Source of the DNA: Bacillus rhizoplanae
GTDB lineage: Bacteria > Bacillota > Bacilli > Bacillales > Bacillaceae_G
DNA: 64,000 bases
NCBI RefSeq assembly: GCF_917563915.1
Contig: NZ_CAKJTI010000006.1
Location: 1 to 64,000, forward strand
Direction of reading: 5' to 3'
Below the pieces are notes generated by a model that saw nothing but the letters and a program-made list of their open reading frames with translations, was not told the DNA's origin and did not search any database. The position numbers were made by a program, and so were the translations under genes. This document shows positions 35,033-44,640 of the stretch, one piece after another. Positions within the stretch are counted from its first letter, which is position 1; every line of letters starts with the position of its first letter.

Positions 35033-35773
35033 ATGAAGCTAGCATCCCCAAAACCGTTTACATTTGAAGCGGGAGAACGTGCAGTTTTACTATTACATGG
35101 ATTTACAGGGAACTCTGCTGATGTTCGTATGCTCGGACGTTATTTAGAGACAAAAGGTTATACATGTCATGCGCCGATTTATAAAGGTCATGGTGTACCG
35201 CCGGAGCAACTTGTACACACAGGTCCAGAAGACTGGTGGAAAGATGTTATGGCAGCGTACCAACATTTAAAAGATAAAGGATATGAAAAGATTGCAGCTG
35301 TTGGTTTATCACTGGGCGGCGTTTTTTCACTAAAACTTGCTTATACAATGCCGATTATCGGAGTTGTACCAATGTGTGCACCGATGTACATTAAGAGTGA
35401 AGAAACAATGTATCAAGGTATATTAGCATACGCGCGCGAGTATAAAAAACGTGAGCGTAAATCACCAGAGCAAATAGAAGCAGAGATGTTTGAATTCAAG
35501 CAAACACCGATGAACACATTAAGAGCTCTGCAAGGTTTAATTCGTGATGTACGCAATAACATTGATATGATTTATGCACCGACGTTTGTCGTTCAAGCAC
35601 GTCATGATGAAATGATTAATACAGATAGCGCAAACATTATTTATAACGGTGTAGAGTCAAATTTAAAAGAAATTAAATGGTACGAGGATTCCACGCATGT
35701 AATTACGCTGGATAAACAGCGTGATGAGCTGCACGAAGATGTATATAACTTCTTGGAGCAACTAGATTGGTAA
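35033..35773 (+). CDS. est: carboxylesterase, Est30 type
   Basis: Alpha/beta hydrolase of 246 residues that hydrolyses short-chain esters. Oxyanion region [10 protein letters not shown], nucleophile elbow GLSLGG (Ser93), acid in VQARHDEM, His in DSTHVITLD. It matches the Geobacillus Est30 family that sits between secG and rnr. SD AGAAGGAG. Confidence 0.94.
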   Translation: MKLASPKPFTFEAGERAVLLLHGFTGNSADVRMLGRYLETKGYTCHAPIYKGHGVPPEQLVHTGPEDWWKDVMAAYQHLKDKGYEKIAAVGLSLGGVFSLKLAYTMPIIGVVPMCAPMYIKSEETMYQGILAYAREYKKRERKSPEQIEAEMFEFKQTPMNTLRALQGLIRDVRNNIDMIYAPTFVVQARHDEMINTDSANIIYNGVESNLKEIKWYEDSTHVITLDKQRDELHEDVYNFLEQLDW

Positions 35774-35792
35774 GATCTAGTTGCCTCTTTTT
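35758..35792 (+). terminator. est terminator overlapping the stop codon
   Basis: GCAACTAGAT / ATCTAGTTGC, the loop containing the stop codon TAA, then T run. Confidence 0.82.
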
Positions 35793-35874
35793 TACATAAG
35801 CAAACATCATTTATACATGGCTATATTTTCGGATAGACTATAAAATACGAGGATTGATAAGGAGGTTTTTGTAC

Positions 35875-38343
35875 TTGGAAGAAATCATTCAAGAAAACAT
35901 CGATAAATTGTTATCGTTTATGAAAGAAGAAGCATATAAGCCGCTTACTGTGCAAGAGTTAGAAGAAGCATTTGGTATTGAAGATGCAACGGATTTTAAA
36001 GAGTTTGTGAAAGCACTTGTTGTGATGGAAGAAAAAGGACTTGTTGTTCGTACAAGAAGCAACCGCTACGGCCTTCCAGAGAAAATGAATTTAGTGCGCG
36101 GCAAACTAATTGGACACGCACGTGGGTTTGCGTTTGTCGTACCCGAGGAAAAAGGGGTAGATGATATTTTTATTCCGCCAACAGAATTAAAGGGTGCACT
36201 ACACGGTGATATAGTATTAGCACGTATTAATTCGGAATCAAGTGGTTCGCGTAAGGAAGGGACAATTGTTCGGATCATAGAACGCGGAACAAAAGAATTG
36301 GTTGGTACATATACAGAATCGAAAAATTTTGGATTTGTTATCCCTGATAATAAACGATGGACGAGCGATATTTTCGTTCCAAAAAGTGCTTCCATGGGTG
36401 CGGTAGAAGGGCATAAAGTCGTTGTTAAAATTACGAGTTATCCGCAAGATCGTTTAAGTGCAGAGGGAGAAGTTATTCAAATTCTTGGTCATAAAAATGA
36501 TCCAGGTGTTGATATTTTATCAGTTATCCATAAGCATAACTTACCGCTTGCATTTCCGGCAGATGCAATGGAGCATGCGAACAGTGTACCAGAAACAATT
36601 GATGAGAACGATTTACAAGGTCGCCGTGATTTACGAGATCAAACAATTGTTACAATTGATGGTGCGGATGCGAAAGACTTAGATGATGCGGTTACAGTAA
36701 CGAAGCTTGAGAATGGTAATTACAAGCTCGGTGTACACATTGCGGATGTAAGTCATTATGTTACGGAAGGATCTGCAATTGACCGCGAAGCAGCTGAACG
36801 AGGAACGAGTATTTATCTTGTAGACCGTGTCATTCCGATGATTCCGCATCGTTTGTCTAATGGAATTTGTTCATTAAATCCAAAGGTAGATCGTTTAACA
36901 TTATCTTGTGAAATGGAAATTAATGATCAAGGGGAAGTAGTGAGTCATGAAATTTTCCAAAGCGTTATTAAAACGACGGAGCGCATGACATACTCAGATG
37001 TGAAGCAGATTCTAGACGATGAAGATGAAGAATTAATGGCTCGTTATGAACCGTTAGTACCAATGTTCCAAGAGATGGGGAAATTGGCTGCAATTTTACG
37101 TGAAAAGCGGATGCGCCGCGGGGCAATTGATTTTGACTTCAAAGAAGCGAAAGTGCTAGTGGATGAAGAAGGAAAACCGACTGATGTGATTTTACGTGAT
37201 CGTTCTGTAGCTGAGAAGTTAATCGAGGAATTTATGCTTGTAGCAAACGAAACAGTCGCTGAGCATTTCCACTGGATGAACGTACCGTTTATGTACCGCG
37301 TTCACGAAGATCCGAAAGAAGATAAACTAGAGCGTTTCTTTGAGTTTATTACAAACTTCGGTTATGCGGTAAAAGGTCGCGGGAACGAAGTACATCCGCG
37401 TGCGCTCCAACAAATTCTTGAAATGGTACAAGGCCAGCCTGAAGAAGTTGTCATTTCGACAGTTATGCTTCGTTCCATGAAGCAAGCTCGTTATGATGCA
37501 GAGAGTATAGGGCATTTTGGTTTATCTACAGAGTTTTATACACATTTCACATCACCAATTCGCCGTTATCCAGATTTAATTGTGCACCGATTGATTCGCA
37601 CGTATCTCATTAACGGAAAGGCTGATAATGAAACACAAGCAAAGTGGCGTGAAAACTTACCGGATATTGCTGAGCATTCTTCCAATATGGAGCGCCGTGC
37701 TGTTGAAGCAGAGCGTGAAACGGATGAGCTGAAAAAAGCAGAATATATGCTTGATAAAATTGGTGAAGAATACGATGGTATTATTAGCTCTGTAACAAAC
37801 TTCGGTTTATTCGTAGAGCTTCCAAATACAATTGAAGGTCTTGTTCATGTCAGCTATTTAACAGATGATTACTATCGTTATGACGAACATCATTTTGCGA
37901 TGATTGGCGAACGTACAGGAAACGTCTTCCGCATTGGTGATGAAATTACGATTCGCGTTGTAAATGTAAACAAAGATGAGCGTGCGATTGACTTTGAAAT
38001 TGTCGGCATGAAAGGCAATGTGAAGCGACAACGAAAAGATCGTCCTGTCGTGATTGAACAGCCAAAAGGAAATAGAAGAAAACGTAGTGACCGTAGTGAC
38101 CGCAGTGACCGTAGTGACCGTAGTAACCGCAGTGACCGCAGTGACCGTAGTGACCGTAGTGACCGTAGTGACCGCAGTGACCGTAGTAACCGCAGTGACC
38201 GTAGCGACCGTGAAAACAATCGCGGTGGACAAGGAAAAGAATCAAACCGAAATGGAAATGGAAAACAAAATGGCGCTAAAAAGAAAAAGGCATTCTTTGA
38301 AAATGCACCGAACTTTAAGAAGAAAAAGAAAAAACGTAAGTAA
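35875..38343 (+). CDS. rnr: ribonuclease R
   Basis: Processive 3'-5' exoribonuclease that degrades structured RNA and, with SmpB and tmRNA, the mRNA of rescued ribosomes. About 822 residues: N-terminal HTH, two cold-shock-like OB domains, RNB catalytic domain ([15 protein letters not shown] and [12 protein letters not shown]), S1 domain ([19 protein letters not shown]), then a basic tail. The tail carries 14 Arg-Ser-Asp/Asn triplets and ends in Lys-rich sequence. TTG start with SD AAGGAGGT; a frame start at 35854 would overlap that SD. Confidence 0.96.
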   Translation: MEEIIQENIDKLLSFMKEEAYKPLTVQELEEAFGIEDATDFKEFVKALVVMEEKGLVVRTRSNRYGLPEKMNLVRGKLIGHARGFAFVVPEEKGVDDIFIPPTELKGALHGDIVLARINSESSGSRKEGTIVRIIERGTKELVGTYTESKNFGFVIPDNKRWTSDIFVPKSASMGAVEGHKVVVKITSYPQDRLSAEGEVIQILGHKNDPGVDILSVIHKHNLPLAFPADAMEHANSVPETIDENDLQGRRDLRDQTIVTIDGADAKDLDDAVTVTKLENGNYKLGVHIADVSHYVTEGSAIDREAAERGTSIYLVDRVIPMIPHRLSNGICSLNPKVDRLTLSCEMEINDQGEVVSHEIFQSVIKTTERMTYSDVKQILDDEDEELMARYEPLVPMFQEMGKLAAILREKRMRRGAIDFDFKEAKVLVDEEGKPTDVILRDRSVAEKLIEEFMLVANETVAEHFHWMNVPFMYRVHEDPKEDKLERFFEFITNFGYAVKGRGNEVHPRALQQILEMVQGQPEEVVISTVMLRSMKQARYDAESIGHFGLSTEFYTHFTSPIRRYPDLIVHRLIRTYLINGKADNETQAKWRENLPDIAEHSSNMERRAVEAERETDELKKAEYMLDKIGEEYDGIISSVTNFGLFVELPNTIEGLVHVSYLTDDYYRYDEHHFAMIGERTGNVFRIGDEITIRVVNVNKDERAIDFEIVGMKGNVKRQRKDRPVVIEQPKGNRRKRSDRSDRSDRSDRSNRSDRSDRSDRSDRSDRSDRSNRSDRSDRENNRGGQGKESNRNGNGKQNGAKKKKAFFENAPNFKKKKKKRK
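38083..38208 (+). repeat. 9-bp coding repeat in rnr
   Basis: Fourteen tandem CGTAGTGAC-like units encode Arg-Ser-Asp (twelve) or Arg-Ser-Asn (two) triplets in the RNase R tail. The unit is 9 bp, so length changes keep the frame. The array also opens long frames on other strands that are not genes. Confidence 0.93.
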
Positions 38344-38371
38344 GAAAGAAGCCATATATGGCTTCTTTCTT
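38342..38371 (+). terminator. palindromic terminator after rnr
   Basis: A 30-bp perfect palindrome, AAGAAAGAAGCCAT and complement with TTTCTT tail, starts at the rnr stop codon. It probably gives partial termination before smpB. Confidence 0.75.
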
Positions 38372-38416
38372 CATATTTTGCTACAATGATAAGAATGAAG
38401 GGAGGCGTCAATCGAG

Positions 38417-38884
38417 ATGCCAAAAGGTCAAGGAAAAGTCATCGCACAAAATAAAAAAGCATATCATGATTATTTTATTGAAGAAACATACGAAGCAGGG
38501 CTTGTCCTTCAAGGAACAGAAATTAAGGCGATTCGTGCAGGTCGTGTAAACTTAAAAGATGCCTTTGCACGTGTGCAAAATGGTGAAGTATGGGTACATA
38601 ATATGCATATTAGTCCATATGAACAAGGTAATCGTTTTAACCATGATCCGCTTCGTACAAGAAAGTTACTTCTTCATAAAAAAGAAATTTTAAAGCTTAT
38701 TGGGTATACAAAAGAAACAGGCTATACGCTTGTGCCGCTTAAAATTTATTTGAAAAATGGATTTGCGAAAATGGAACTTGGTTTAGGTAAAGGTAAAAAG
38801 CAATATGATAAGCGCCACGATTTAAAAGAGAAAGAAGCAAAGCGCGAAATTGCCCGTGTATTCCGTGATCGTCAAAAAATGTAA
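38417..38884 (+). CDS. smpB: SsrA-binding protein
   Basis: tmRNA-binding protein required for trans-translation. 155 residues: OB-barrel with [36 protein letters not shown] and a basic C-terminal tail ([19 protein letters not shown]) that enters the ribosomal mRNA channel. SD GGGAGG. It lies 127 bp before the tmRNA gene and after rnr, its partner in quality control. Confidence 0.98.
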   Translation: MPKGQGKVIAQNKKAYHDYFIEETYEAGLVLQGTEIKAIRAGRVNLKDAFARVQNGEVWVHNMHISPYEQGNRFNHDPLRTRKLLLHKKEILKLIGYTKETGYTLVPLKIYLKNGFAKMELGLGKGKKQYDKRHDLKEKEAKREIARVFRDRQKM

Positions 38885-38907
38885 TACAGAAATTTACAAT
38901 TACAAAA

Positions 38908-38937
38908 TGACAAACGTATGCTATAATAACAAATGTA
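38908..38937 (+). promoter_or_regulatory. ssrA promoter
   Basis: TGACAA (38908-38913), 18 nt, TATAAT (38932-38937). The mature tmRNA starts about 75 nt downstream, so a 5' leader is removed. Confidence 0.65.
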
Positions 38938-39011
38938 AGGCCAGTTGAACATTGAAAAACAGCTCAATAGCAGCTATCACGAATATACTTCGTATGCTCC
39001 ATTTCCTATAT

Positions 39012-39370
39012 GGGGACGTTACGGATTCGACAGGGGTAGTTCGAGCTTAAGTTGCGAGTCGAGGGGATCGGCCTCGTTAAAACGTCACAGCCAATAACTG
39101 GCAAACAACAAAACAACTTCGCTTTAGCTGCTTAATACAGCTTAGCGGTTCGCCCCTCCATCGCCCATGTGGTAGGGTAGCGAACTCACTCTAAGTGGGC
39201 TACGCCGGAGTTCGCCGTCTGAGGACAAAGGAAGAGAACAACCAGACTAGCAGTTCGGAAGCCTGTCGATAGGCTGAAGAGTTTGCGAAATGCCAATATA
39301 TCGACTACACTCGTAGAAGCTTAAGTGCCGATACTTTTGGACGTGGGTTCGACTCCCACCGTCTCCACCA
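39012..39370 (+). ncRNA. ssrA: transfer-messenger RNA
   Basis: The 359-nt tmRNA begins GGGGACGTTACGGATTCGAC and ends with an encoded CCA after the T arm GGGTTCGACTCCCACC. The tag frame is at 39100-39135 and reads GKQQNNFALAA followed by TAA; the preceding Ala comes from the charged tmRNA. The C-terminal LAA is the ClpXP degradation signal, and clpP is in this window. It rescues ribosomes stalled on broken mRNA, together with SmpB. Confidence 0.98.
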
Positions 39371-39397
39371 ATACATATTTGGTGGTTTTTTTATTTT
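39365..39397 (+). terminator. tmRNA terminator
   Basis: CCACCA / TGGTGG with a 9-nt loop and T run. The 5' arm is the tmRNA 3' end itself. Confidence 0.82.
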
Positions 39398-39408
39398 ATG
39401 TGTAAGTT

Positions 39409-39446
39409 AAAGCATAAATTGTCCGATTTGGACAGTTTATGCTTTA
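39409..39446. terminator. second hairpin downstream of ssrA
   Basis: AAAGCATAAATTGTCC / GGACAGTTTATGCTTT with loop GATTT and T run. No gene lies in front of it. The gap 39,400-39,792 also holds GTCGC/GCCGCGACG repeat words of the same family as position 1 (39,480-39,545) and a further hairpin at 39,549-39,585. No supported gene is seen. Confidence 0.65.
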
Positions 39447-39548
39447 TTTTTTATATGGACAGTTTATGGTTAATTTATTGTCGCTTTTAAATAAAGTCAC
39501 GGTGTTTTGAATAAAGCCGCGACGTTTATAAAAAGTTGCGATGTTTTG

Positions 39549-39585
39549 CCCCTTTGGATCTGTTTATCTAAAGGGGTGTTTTTAT
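39549..39585 (+). terminator. third hairpin downstream of ssrA
   Basis: CCCCTTTGGAT / ATCTAAAGGGG with T run. Confidence 0.6.
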
Positions 39586-39792
39586 AGTGAAAAGTGAAAA
39601 GAAGATCTGAACTGAAAGGCAGATTAAGGAACTGTTGAGTAGCAATAAAGTTACTCCACTAAAGGGCCAGTTTAGTTAAATAAGAAAGATAAGTTTTTTA
39701 ATATGGAGAAAATATATTTAGCTTTATTTCTTAGAGGGAGTAAAGCTTTTAATTTATAATAAATCCAGTAAAGACATAAGAGGTATATACTA

Positions 39793-39900
39793 ATGAACAA
39801 CAAATTTCTAGATCTATTCGGCGAGTTCATTGAAACAGAAGACGGCCTTTTACTTAAAAAAGTTAATGAGCAAGTAGTGAATAAGATAATCGAAAAATAA
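39793..39900 (+). CDS. doubtful small ORF, 35 aa
   Basis: Acidic helical peptide (NNKFLDLFGEFIETEDGLLL). A weak AGAGG lies upstream. It sits in the relic zone behind ssrA and may be a remnant. Confidence 0.3.
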   Translation: MNNKFLDLFGEFIETEDGLLLKKVNEQVVNKIIEK

Positions 39901-39913
39901 TGGAGGAATAGAA

Positions 39914-40033
39914 TTGCCATATTTACATGTACAGCTGCTGGATGGGAATGATAAGCGGTGTAATCATTGTGAAAGAAGCATAGGAGGAAGTAAAAGCTCC
40001 ATAAAGAAAATCAGCTGTATCCAATGGGGATAG
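39914..40033 (+). pseudogene. decayed 4-oxalocrotonate tautomerase-like gene
   Basis: After GGAGG and TTG the frame reads PYLHVQLLDGNDKR, the typical N-terminus of these tautomerases. A frameshift then moves the likeness to another frame (VIIVKEA, stop, EEVKAP, stop, KKISCIQWG), which fits the expected next parts of the family. Frameshift plus two stops make it non-functional. Confidence 0.6.
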
Positions 40034-40062
40034 CTGGTTTTAAAAATAGTTAGAAAATCCAG

Positions 40063-40143
40063 TTGACACTCCCGTTACTCGGTGATACAATGTACTTGTA
40101 ATAAGTAATACTGAATAGCGTATTTTCTCAAAAGCTATTCAGT
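40063..40143 (+). promoter_or_regulatory. padR promoter and inverted-repeat operator
   Basis: TTGACA (40063), 17 nt, TACAAT (40086-40091) is a near-consensus promoter. The inverted repeat ACTGAATAGC (40110-40119) and GCTATTCAGT (40134-40143) follows. Related TAATACTGAATA or CAGTCAGAC words recur at 40,165-40,190 and before the ABC gene at 41,010-41,065, which suggests PadR control of several promoters of the cassette. Confidence 0.7.
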
Positions 40144-40217
40144 AAAAATTCCCCTCAGTACTCTGTAATACTGAATATAAGTCAGACAGAATAGAGGAGG
40201 TAGAGGAGGATCTGAAC

Positions 40218-40538
40218 ATGGAAAATTTAACTGAAATGCTGAAGGGTTCGCTGGAAGGTTGTGTGCTGGAAATCATCAGCCGCCATGAAACCTATGGCTA
40301 CGAGATTACCCGCCACCTGAACGAGCTTGGGTTTACCGAAGTCGTGGAAGGGACGGTCTATACCATCCTCGTGCGATTAGAAAAGAAAAAACTTGTGAAT
40401 ATAGAAAAGAAACCGTCAGATATGGGGCCGCCCCGCAAGTTTTACTCACTTAATGAGGCTGGCCGCCAGGAACTTGAATTGTTTTGGAAAAAATGGGATT
40501 TTGTATCATCAAAAATAAACGTCTTAAAGTCAATCTAG
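40218..40538 (+). CDS. PadR-family transcriptional regulator
   Basis: 106-residue winged-helix protein (LEIISRHETYGYEITRHLNELGF, then VEGTVYTILVRLEKKKLV). It is the likely repressor of the following DUF1048 and ABC exporter genes. SD AGGAGGATC. First gene of the cassette. Confidence 0.92.
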   Translation: MENLTEMLKGSLEGCVLEIISRHETYGYEITRHLNELGFTEVVEGTVYTILVRLEKKKLVNIEKKPSDMGPPRKFYSLNEAGRQELELFWKKWDFVSSKINVLKSI

Positions 40539-40609
40539 CTTCATAAGATATTCTGTCTGATATTTTTGGAGTGTCTTATTCAGCTTTATAAAAAAGGAGG
40601 AAAAATAAC

Positions 40610-40951
40610 ATGATGGAAATGTTCAAAAAAATGATTGGTGATAAAAAAGAGTACAAAATGATGATGGCACGGGTTGGAGCCCTGCCAGAGGACTACCAGT
40701 TTGTATTTAAGAAAATTCAAAACTACATGTGGAATTTCTCAGCGGGCAACGGGATGGATATGCTACACATACAGTATGAATTAATCGATTTGTTCGAAGC
40801 CGGTGCGGCGGAAGGTAGACAAGTGCTGGAAATCACTGGGGACGACGTGGCGTCCTTTGCTGACGAACTAGTGGCAAACGCTAAAACCTATGTCTCCAAG
40901 TATCGTGAAGATTTGAATCAGAGTATCATGAAGCGATTGAGAAAAAAATAA
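40610..40951 (+). CDS. DUF1048 protein
   Basis: 113-residue helical protein (KKMIGDKKEYKMMMARVGALPEDY) of the DUF1048 family, which accompanies PadR regulators and daunorubicin-type ABC exporters. SD AAGGAGG. The biochemical role is unknown; a regulatory role with PadR is inference. Confidence 0.88.
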   Translation: MMEMFKKMIGDKKEYKMMMARVGALPEDYQFVFKKIQNYMWNFSAGNGMDMLHIQYELIDLFEAGAAEGRQVLEITGDDVASFADELVANAKTYVSKYREDLNQSIMKRLRKK

Positions 40952-41122
40952 ATTTAATAAATAGTACCGACTGATTAGCTGGTTACAAATATGAATTGCT
41001 GCCATCGCTATTCAGTTATATTTTTAACCCGGTACTAAGTAATACAGATTATCAGTCAGACTAAATAGAAGAGTATAGGCAATCTAGCTCCGCAAAGCGC
41101 TTTTTATAAGGAGGAAAAAAGT

Positions 41123-41884
41123 ATGAGCAATGCAGCGATTTCTGTAAAAGGGTTAAAAAAATCCTTTAAAGACAAGGAAGTCTTAAAGGGGGTGGATTTT
41201 GAGGGGCGGCATGGCGAAATTTTCGCACTGCTGGGCTCAAATGGAGCGGGCAAGACGACGACGGTCAACATCCTCTCGACGCTGATGAAGCCCGATGGCG
41301 GCGAAGTAGGTATTTGCGGCTTTGACGTCCAGCGTCAACCGAATCATGTTCGCCAGAGCATCAGCCTGACAGGGCAGTTCGCAGCTTTAGACGGCATGCT
41401 CACCGGGCGGGAAAACCTGATGATGATCGCCAAGTTGCGTGGAGTTTCCAATCCCGCTCAAGTCGCCGACAATCTGCTTGAAAGATTCAGCCTGACCGAT
41501 GCGGCCGACCGCCGGGCAGACCAGTATTCCGGCGGGATGAAGCGCCGGCTTGACATCGCCATGAGCCTGATCGGGACGCCAGCAGTCATTTTTCTCGACG
41601 AACCGACGACAGGGCTTGACCCCGAAGCGCGGATTGAAGTCTGGGATACCGTCAAGGAGCTTGCCAGCGGCGGCACAACCATCTTGCTGACAACCCAGTA
41701 CCTGGAGGAAGCCGAACAACTGGCAGACCGTATCGCCATCCTGCATGGCGGAAAAATCATCACGACCGGTACCCTTACCGAACTCAAAGAGATGTTCCCG
41801 CCAGCGAAAGTGGAGTACATCGAGAAGCAACCGACATTAGAGGAAATTTTCCTCGCGATCATCGGCAAAAAGGAGGAGATGTAA
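41123..41884 (+). CDS. ABC transporter ATP-binding protein, DrrA type
   Basis: 253 residues. Walker A GSNGAGKTTT, signature YSGGMKRRLDIA, Walker B VIFLDEPTTGLDPEARIEVW, H-loop as TTQYLEEAEQL (Gln in place of His, as in DrrA-type exporters). It powers export of drugs or lipids with the permease that follows. GC content is far above the chromosome, a sign of transfer from a GC-richer Firmicute. SD AAGGAGG. Confidence 0.94.
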   Translation: MSNAAISVKGLKKSFKDKEVLKGVDFEGRHGEIFALLGSNGAGKTTTVNILSTLMKPDGGEVGICGFDVQRQPNHVRQSISLTGQFAALDGMLTGRENLMMIAKLRGVSNPAQVADNLLERFSLTDAADRRADQYSGGMKRRLDIAMSLIGTPAVIFLDEPTTGLDPEARIEVWDTVKELASGGTTILLTTQYLEEAEQLADRIAILHGGKIITTGTLTELKEMFPPAKVEYIEKQPTLEEIFLAIIGKKEEM

Positions 41885-42634
41885 ATGAAAAGCAAAACAG
41901 GGGTATTACTAGGGCGTTTAATGCGCAACATCATGCGCAGCCCGGATACGATTATCACAGTGGCGATTACGCCGATTATGATGATGCTGCTGTTTGTCTA
42001 CGTATTTGGCGGCGCCATAAAGACAGGCACGGACAACTACGTCAATTATTTATTGCCGGGAATCTTGCTGATGGCTATCGCATCCGGCGTCGCTTACACT
42101 TCCGTGCGGCTGTTTACGGATGTAAAGAGCGGGCTGATGGCGCGTTTCATTACCATGCCCATCAAGCGCTCGTCGGTATTGTGGGCTCACGTATTGACCG
42201 CGCTTATTTCCAATGCGCTTACTATCGTGGTGGTTATCCTCGTCGCGCTCTTGATGGGCTTCCGTTCCAGCGCTGATATCCTGGATTGGCTCGCGGTAGC
42301 TGGGATACTAGGGCTGTTTACGCTGGCGCTGACATGGCTGGCGGTTATTCCCGGATTGACAGCGGGATCTATGGAAGGGGCGACAGCCTACTCGTACCCG
42401 CTGATTTTCCTGCCGTTTATCAGTTCGGCCTTTGTCCCCACCGAAACCATGCCTAAAATTGTCCGTGCGTTCGCTGAGAACCAGCCCGTGACTTCAATCG
42501 TGAATGCGATTCGTGCCCTCTTGTATGAAGGGTCTGTTGGCAACGATATCTGGATCGCGCTTGCTTGGTGCGTCGGCATCATGGTCATCGCTTACTTCTT
42601 CGCCGGTAAAGCATTTAAACGCCAGTTAGGGTAA
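41885..42634 (+). CDS. ABC-2 type permease, DrrB type
   Basis: 249 residues with six membrane helices, ABC-2 family (YLLPGILLMAIASGVAYTSV, FLPFISSAFVPTETMP). Partner of the DrrA-like ATPase, starting right after its stop with the SD GGAGG inside the ATPase end. GC-rich like the ATPase gene. The substrate is unknown. Confidence 0.93.
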   Translation: MKSKTGVLLGRLMRNIMRSPDTIITVAITPIMMMLLFVYVFGGAIKTGTDNYVNYLLPGILLMAIASGVAYTSVRLFTDVKSGLMARFITMPIKRSSVLWAHVLTALISNALTIVVVILVALLMGFRSSADILDWLAVAGILGLFTLALTWLAVIPGLTAGSMEGATAYSYPLIFLPFISSAFVPTETMPKIVRAFAENQPVTSIVNAIRALLYEGSVGNDIWIALAWCVGIMVIAYFFAGKAFKRQLG

Positions 42635-42696
42635 GTACACCATCGGTTCGGTGTCTCGTGGTAACTAAATCTTCCGAAATAAAATATATGTTTGGA

Positions 42697-42726
42697 AAAG
42701 CACGGAAAAATTTTCCGTGCTTTAAT
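42697..42726 (+). terminator. terminator of the ABC cassette
   Basis: AAAGCACGGAAAA / TTTTCCGTGCTTT. Confidence 0.85.
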
Positions 42727-42740
42727 TATTTGTGTGATTA

Positions 42741-42781
42741 GAACCATAACTTTGCCGTTTGGGCAAAGTTAGGTTCTTTTT
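42741..42781 (+). terminator. second terminator
   Basis: GAACC-AT-AACTTTGCC / GGGCAAAGTT-A-GGTTC with TTTTT. It has no gene of its own in front. Confidence 0.8.
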
Positions 42782-42952
42782 GTTTGCGGCTAAGTTATAC
42801 TTCTTAAAATTGCACCGTTTAAAAAACAATTGTACAATTCATATTTTATTAATTGTGTATAGTAATTAATAAATTGTCACCCTTTGTATAGTGAGGCGGT
42901 TTTGCTATAATGTATTAGCATGATTTACATATAGAGAGGAGTGTTAGATGAA

Positions 42953-43357
42953 ATGCAAAAATCTAAAATCGATCATTACATCGCTAATATTTTACAGTGG
43001 ATATTAAATATAGCTCTTATTATATTATCCCTTGTTCTATCCATCTTTTTAATCAATGAAACATTTACATTTATACAATACGTATTTTCATCAAAAAAAT
43101 ACACACCGTATAAACTAGTTGAAAGTATTATTGTTTACTTTTTATATTTTGAGTTTATTGCATTGATTATTAAATATTTTAAATCGAATTATCACTTTCC
43201 GTTGCGTTATTTTATTTACATAGGAATTACAGCCCTAATTCGATTAATTATTGTTTCTCATGAAGAACCATTTGAAACATTATTATATGCAGGATCTATT
43301 CTCATTTTAGTTATTGCTTTATATCTCTCTAATGTAAGGGATTTGAAGAAAGATTAA
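42953..43357 (+). CDS. psiE: PsiE-like phosphate-starvation-inducible membrane protein
   Basis: 134 residues with four membrane helices and the PsiE segment [19 protein letters not shown] preceded by a conserved Arg (LIRLIIV). The function is unknown; in enterobacteria psiE is induced by phosphate shortage. ATG 42953 is chosen, with GAGGAG 11 nt upstream; a GTG at 42941 lies in that SD. Confidence 0.82.
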   Translation: MQKSKIDHYIANILQWILNIALIILSLVLSIFLINETFTFIQYVFSSKKYTPYKLVESIIVYFLYFEFIALIIKYFKSNYHFPLRYFIYIGITALIRLIIVSHEEPFETLLYAGSILILVIALYLSNVRDLKKD

Positions 43358-43390
43358 TTATGATGTATTTTCGGCCGATTTTTCTCATGT

Positions 43391-43521
43391 GGATAGCGGT
43401 TTTTGTCGAAGGGTCTTTATTCTTTGTCGAAGCGTCGATATATTCGAAATTTCGCCGATATATGAGGAAAAGCGGTTGATATATTTAAAAAAGCGCCGAT
43501 ATTTTATAAAGGGGTGGCTGA
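43391..43521 (+). repeat. left copy of ~130-bp repeat flanking the NERD gene
   Basis: Contains TCTTTATTCTTTGTCGAAGC, CGATATATTCGAAATT and GCGCCGATATTTTATAAAGG. A near copy lies at 44511-44640, just behind the NERD gene. The right edge includes the SD of the NERD gene. The repeat words are those of the tandem array at position 1. Confidence 0.85.
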
Positions 43522-43522
43522 G

Positions 43523-44494
43523 ATGATTGTGAAAGAGCGGAAAATACCGATTTATCTTCGACAGTTAGAAGCTTTATTAAGAAGAGTGCCTGTTGATCAT
43601 CCGAAAAGGAATGCTATTTTCGAAACATTCGCTAAACATAAGGCGGGTTATAAAGGTGAACAAGCTATTGATTATCCACTAAGCTTTTTGCCAGATAAAG
43701 AATACAGCATTTTACATGATATAAGATTGTTTGATCAGGACCATTATTTTCAAATTGATACTCTCATACTTTCCTCGCGTTTTATTCTTTTGTTAGAAAT
43801 TAAAAATATAACAGGTACATTACTTTTTGACTCCGAATTTAATCAACTCATTCGAATCTCAGAACAAAAATCAGAAGGCTTCCCAGATCCTATCTTGCAA
43901 ATTAAGAGGCACGAGAAACAACTTCAGAAATGGTTAAACTTACATGGATTTTCAACTCTCCCAATTGAATCCCTCGTTGTCATTAGTACACCGCGTACAA
44001 TTATTAATACTTCCTCCCATGACCAAGATTTTTCCCAAAAAGTTATTCATAGTGCAAATCTTCCAAATAAAATTGAGGATTTGGAACGTATGCATGAAAT
44101 AAATATATTATCAGCTAAAGAGATACAAGAACTTACGATTCAAATTATGATAGATCATTCTCCTTTACACCGGAACATTCTTGAGCAATATAAAGTTACG
44201 AAACATGAATTATTAAAGGGAGTACAATGCCCAAAGTGTTCCTATCTTCCAATGGTTAAGATAATGAAAGGATGGCATTGTTCTAATTGCAATGGTATTT
44301 CTAAATTTGCGCACAAGAATGCTTTGCAGGATTATGCGCTCCTTCTGGGAATGACTACTACGAATAAGGAATTGAAAGACTTCCTTCACATCACATCAAG
44401 CCCAGTAATAAAAAGGTTAATTCGTGCAATGAATTTACCGTATAAAGGCGAGAACAAAGGGAGGGAGTATGATTTAACAAGTATAATTCGGTAA
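43523..44494 (+). CDS. NERD (nuclease-related) domain protein
   Basis: 323 residues. An N-terminal NERD domain (about 45-165: KAGYKGEQAIDYPLSFLP, DTLILSSRFILLLEIKNI) carries the Asp...Glu-Ile-Lys of a PD-(D/E)xK-like fold. A zinc ribbon follows at about 238-260 (CPKC...CSNC). NERD proteins are thought to act on nucleic acids; their role in Bacillus is unknown. ATG 43523 has SD AAAGGGGTGG. Flanked on both sides by copies of one repeat. Confidence 0.88.
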   Translation: MIVKERKIPIYLRQLEALLRRVPVDHPKRNAIFETFAKHKAGYKGEQAIDYPLSFLPDKEYSILHDIRLFDQDHYFQIDTLILSSRFILLLEIKNITGTLLFDSEFNQLIRISEQKSEGFPDPILQIKRHEKQLQKWLNLHGFSTLPIESLVVISTPRTIINTSSHDQDFSQKVIHSANLPNKIEDLERMHEINILSAKEIQELTIQIMIDHSPLHRNILEQYKVTKHELLKGVQCPKCSYLPMVKIMKGWHCSNCNGISKFAHKNALQDYALLLGMTTTNKELKDFLHITSSPVIKRLIRAMNLPYKGENKGREYDLTSIIR

Positions 44495-44510
44495 TCGTTG
44501 TTTGGATCTT

Positions 44511-44640
44511 GGCGTTTTTTGTCGAGAGGTCTTTATTCTTTGTCGAAGCGCCGATATATTCGAAATTCCGCCGATATATGATGAGAAACGGTCGATATAT
44601 TCCAAAAAGCGCCGATATTTTATAAAGGAGTGGCAGGATG
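44511..44640 (+). repeat. right copy of ~130-bp repeat flanking the NERD gene
   Basis: Near copy of 43391-43521, including the SD-like AAAGGAGTGGCAGGATG at its end, but the frame behind it is short (stops at once). It looks like the leader of a lost gene copy. Confidence 0.85.

Noticed and set aside
37858-38423. Several antisense and alternative frames over the rnr tail
   Set aside because: Produced by the 9-bp repeat (Val-Thr or Leu-Arg-Ser arrays); no SD and they overlap rnr fully.
39012-39370. tmRNA as a present insertion site
   Set aside because: No duplicated copy of the ssrA 3' end and no integrase gene are found downstream in the window.
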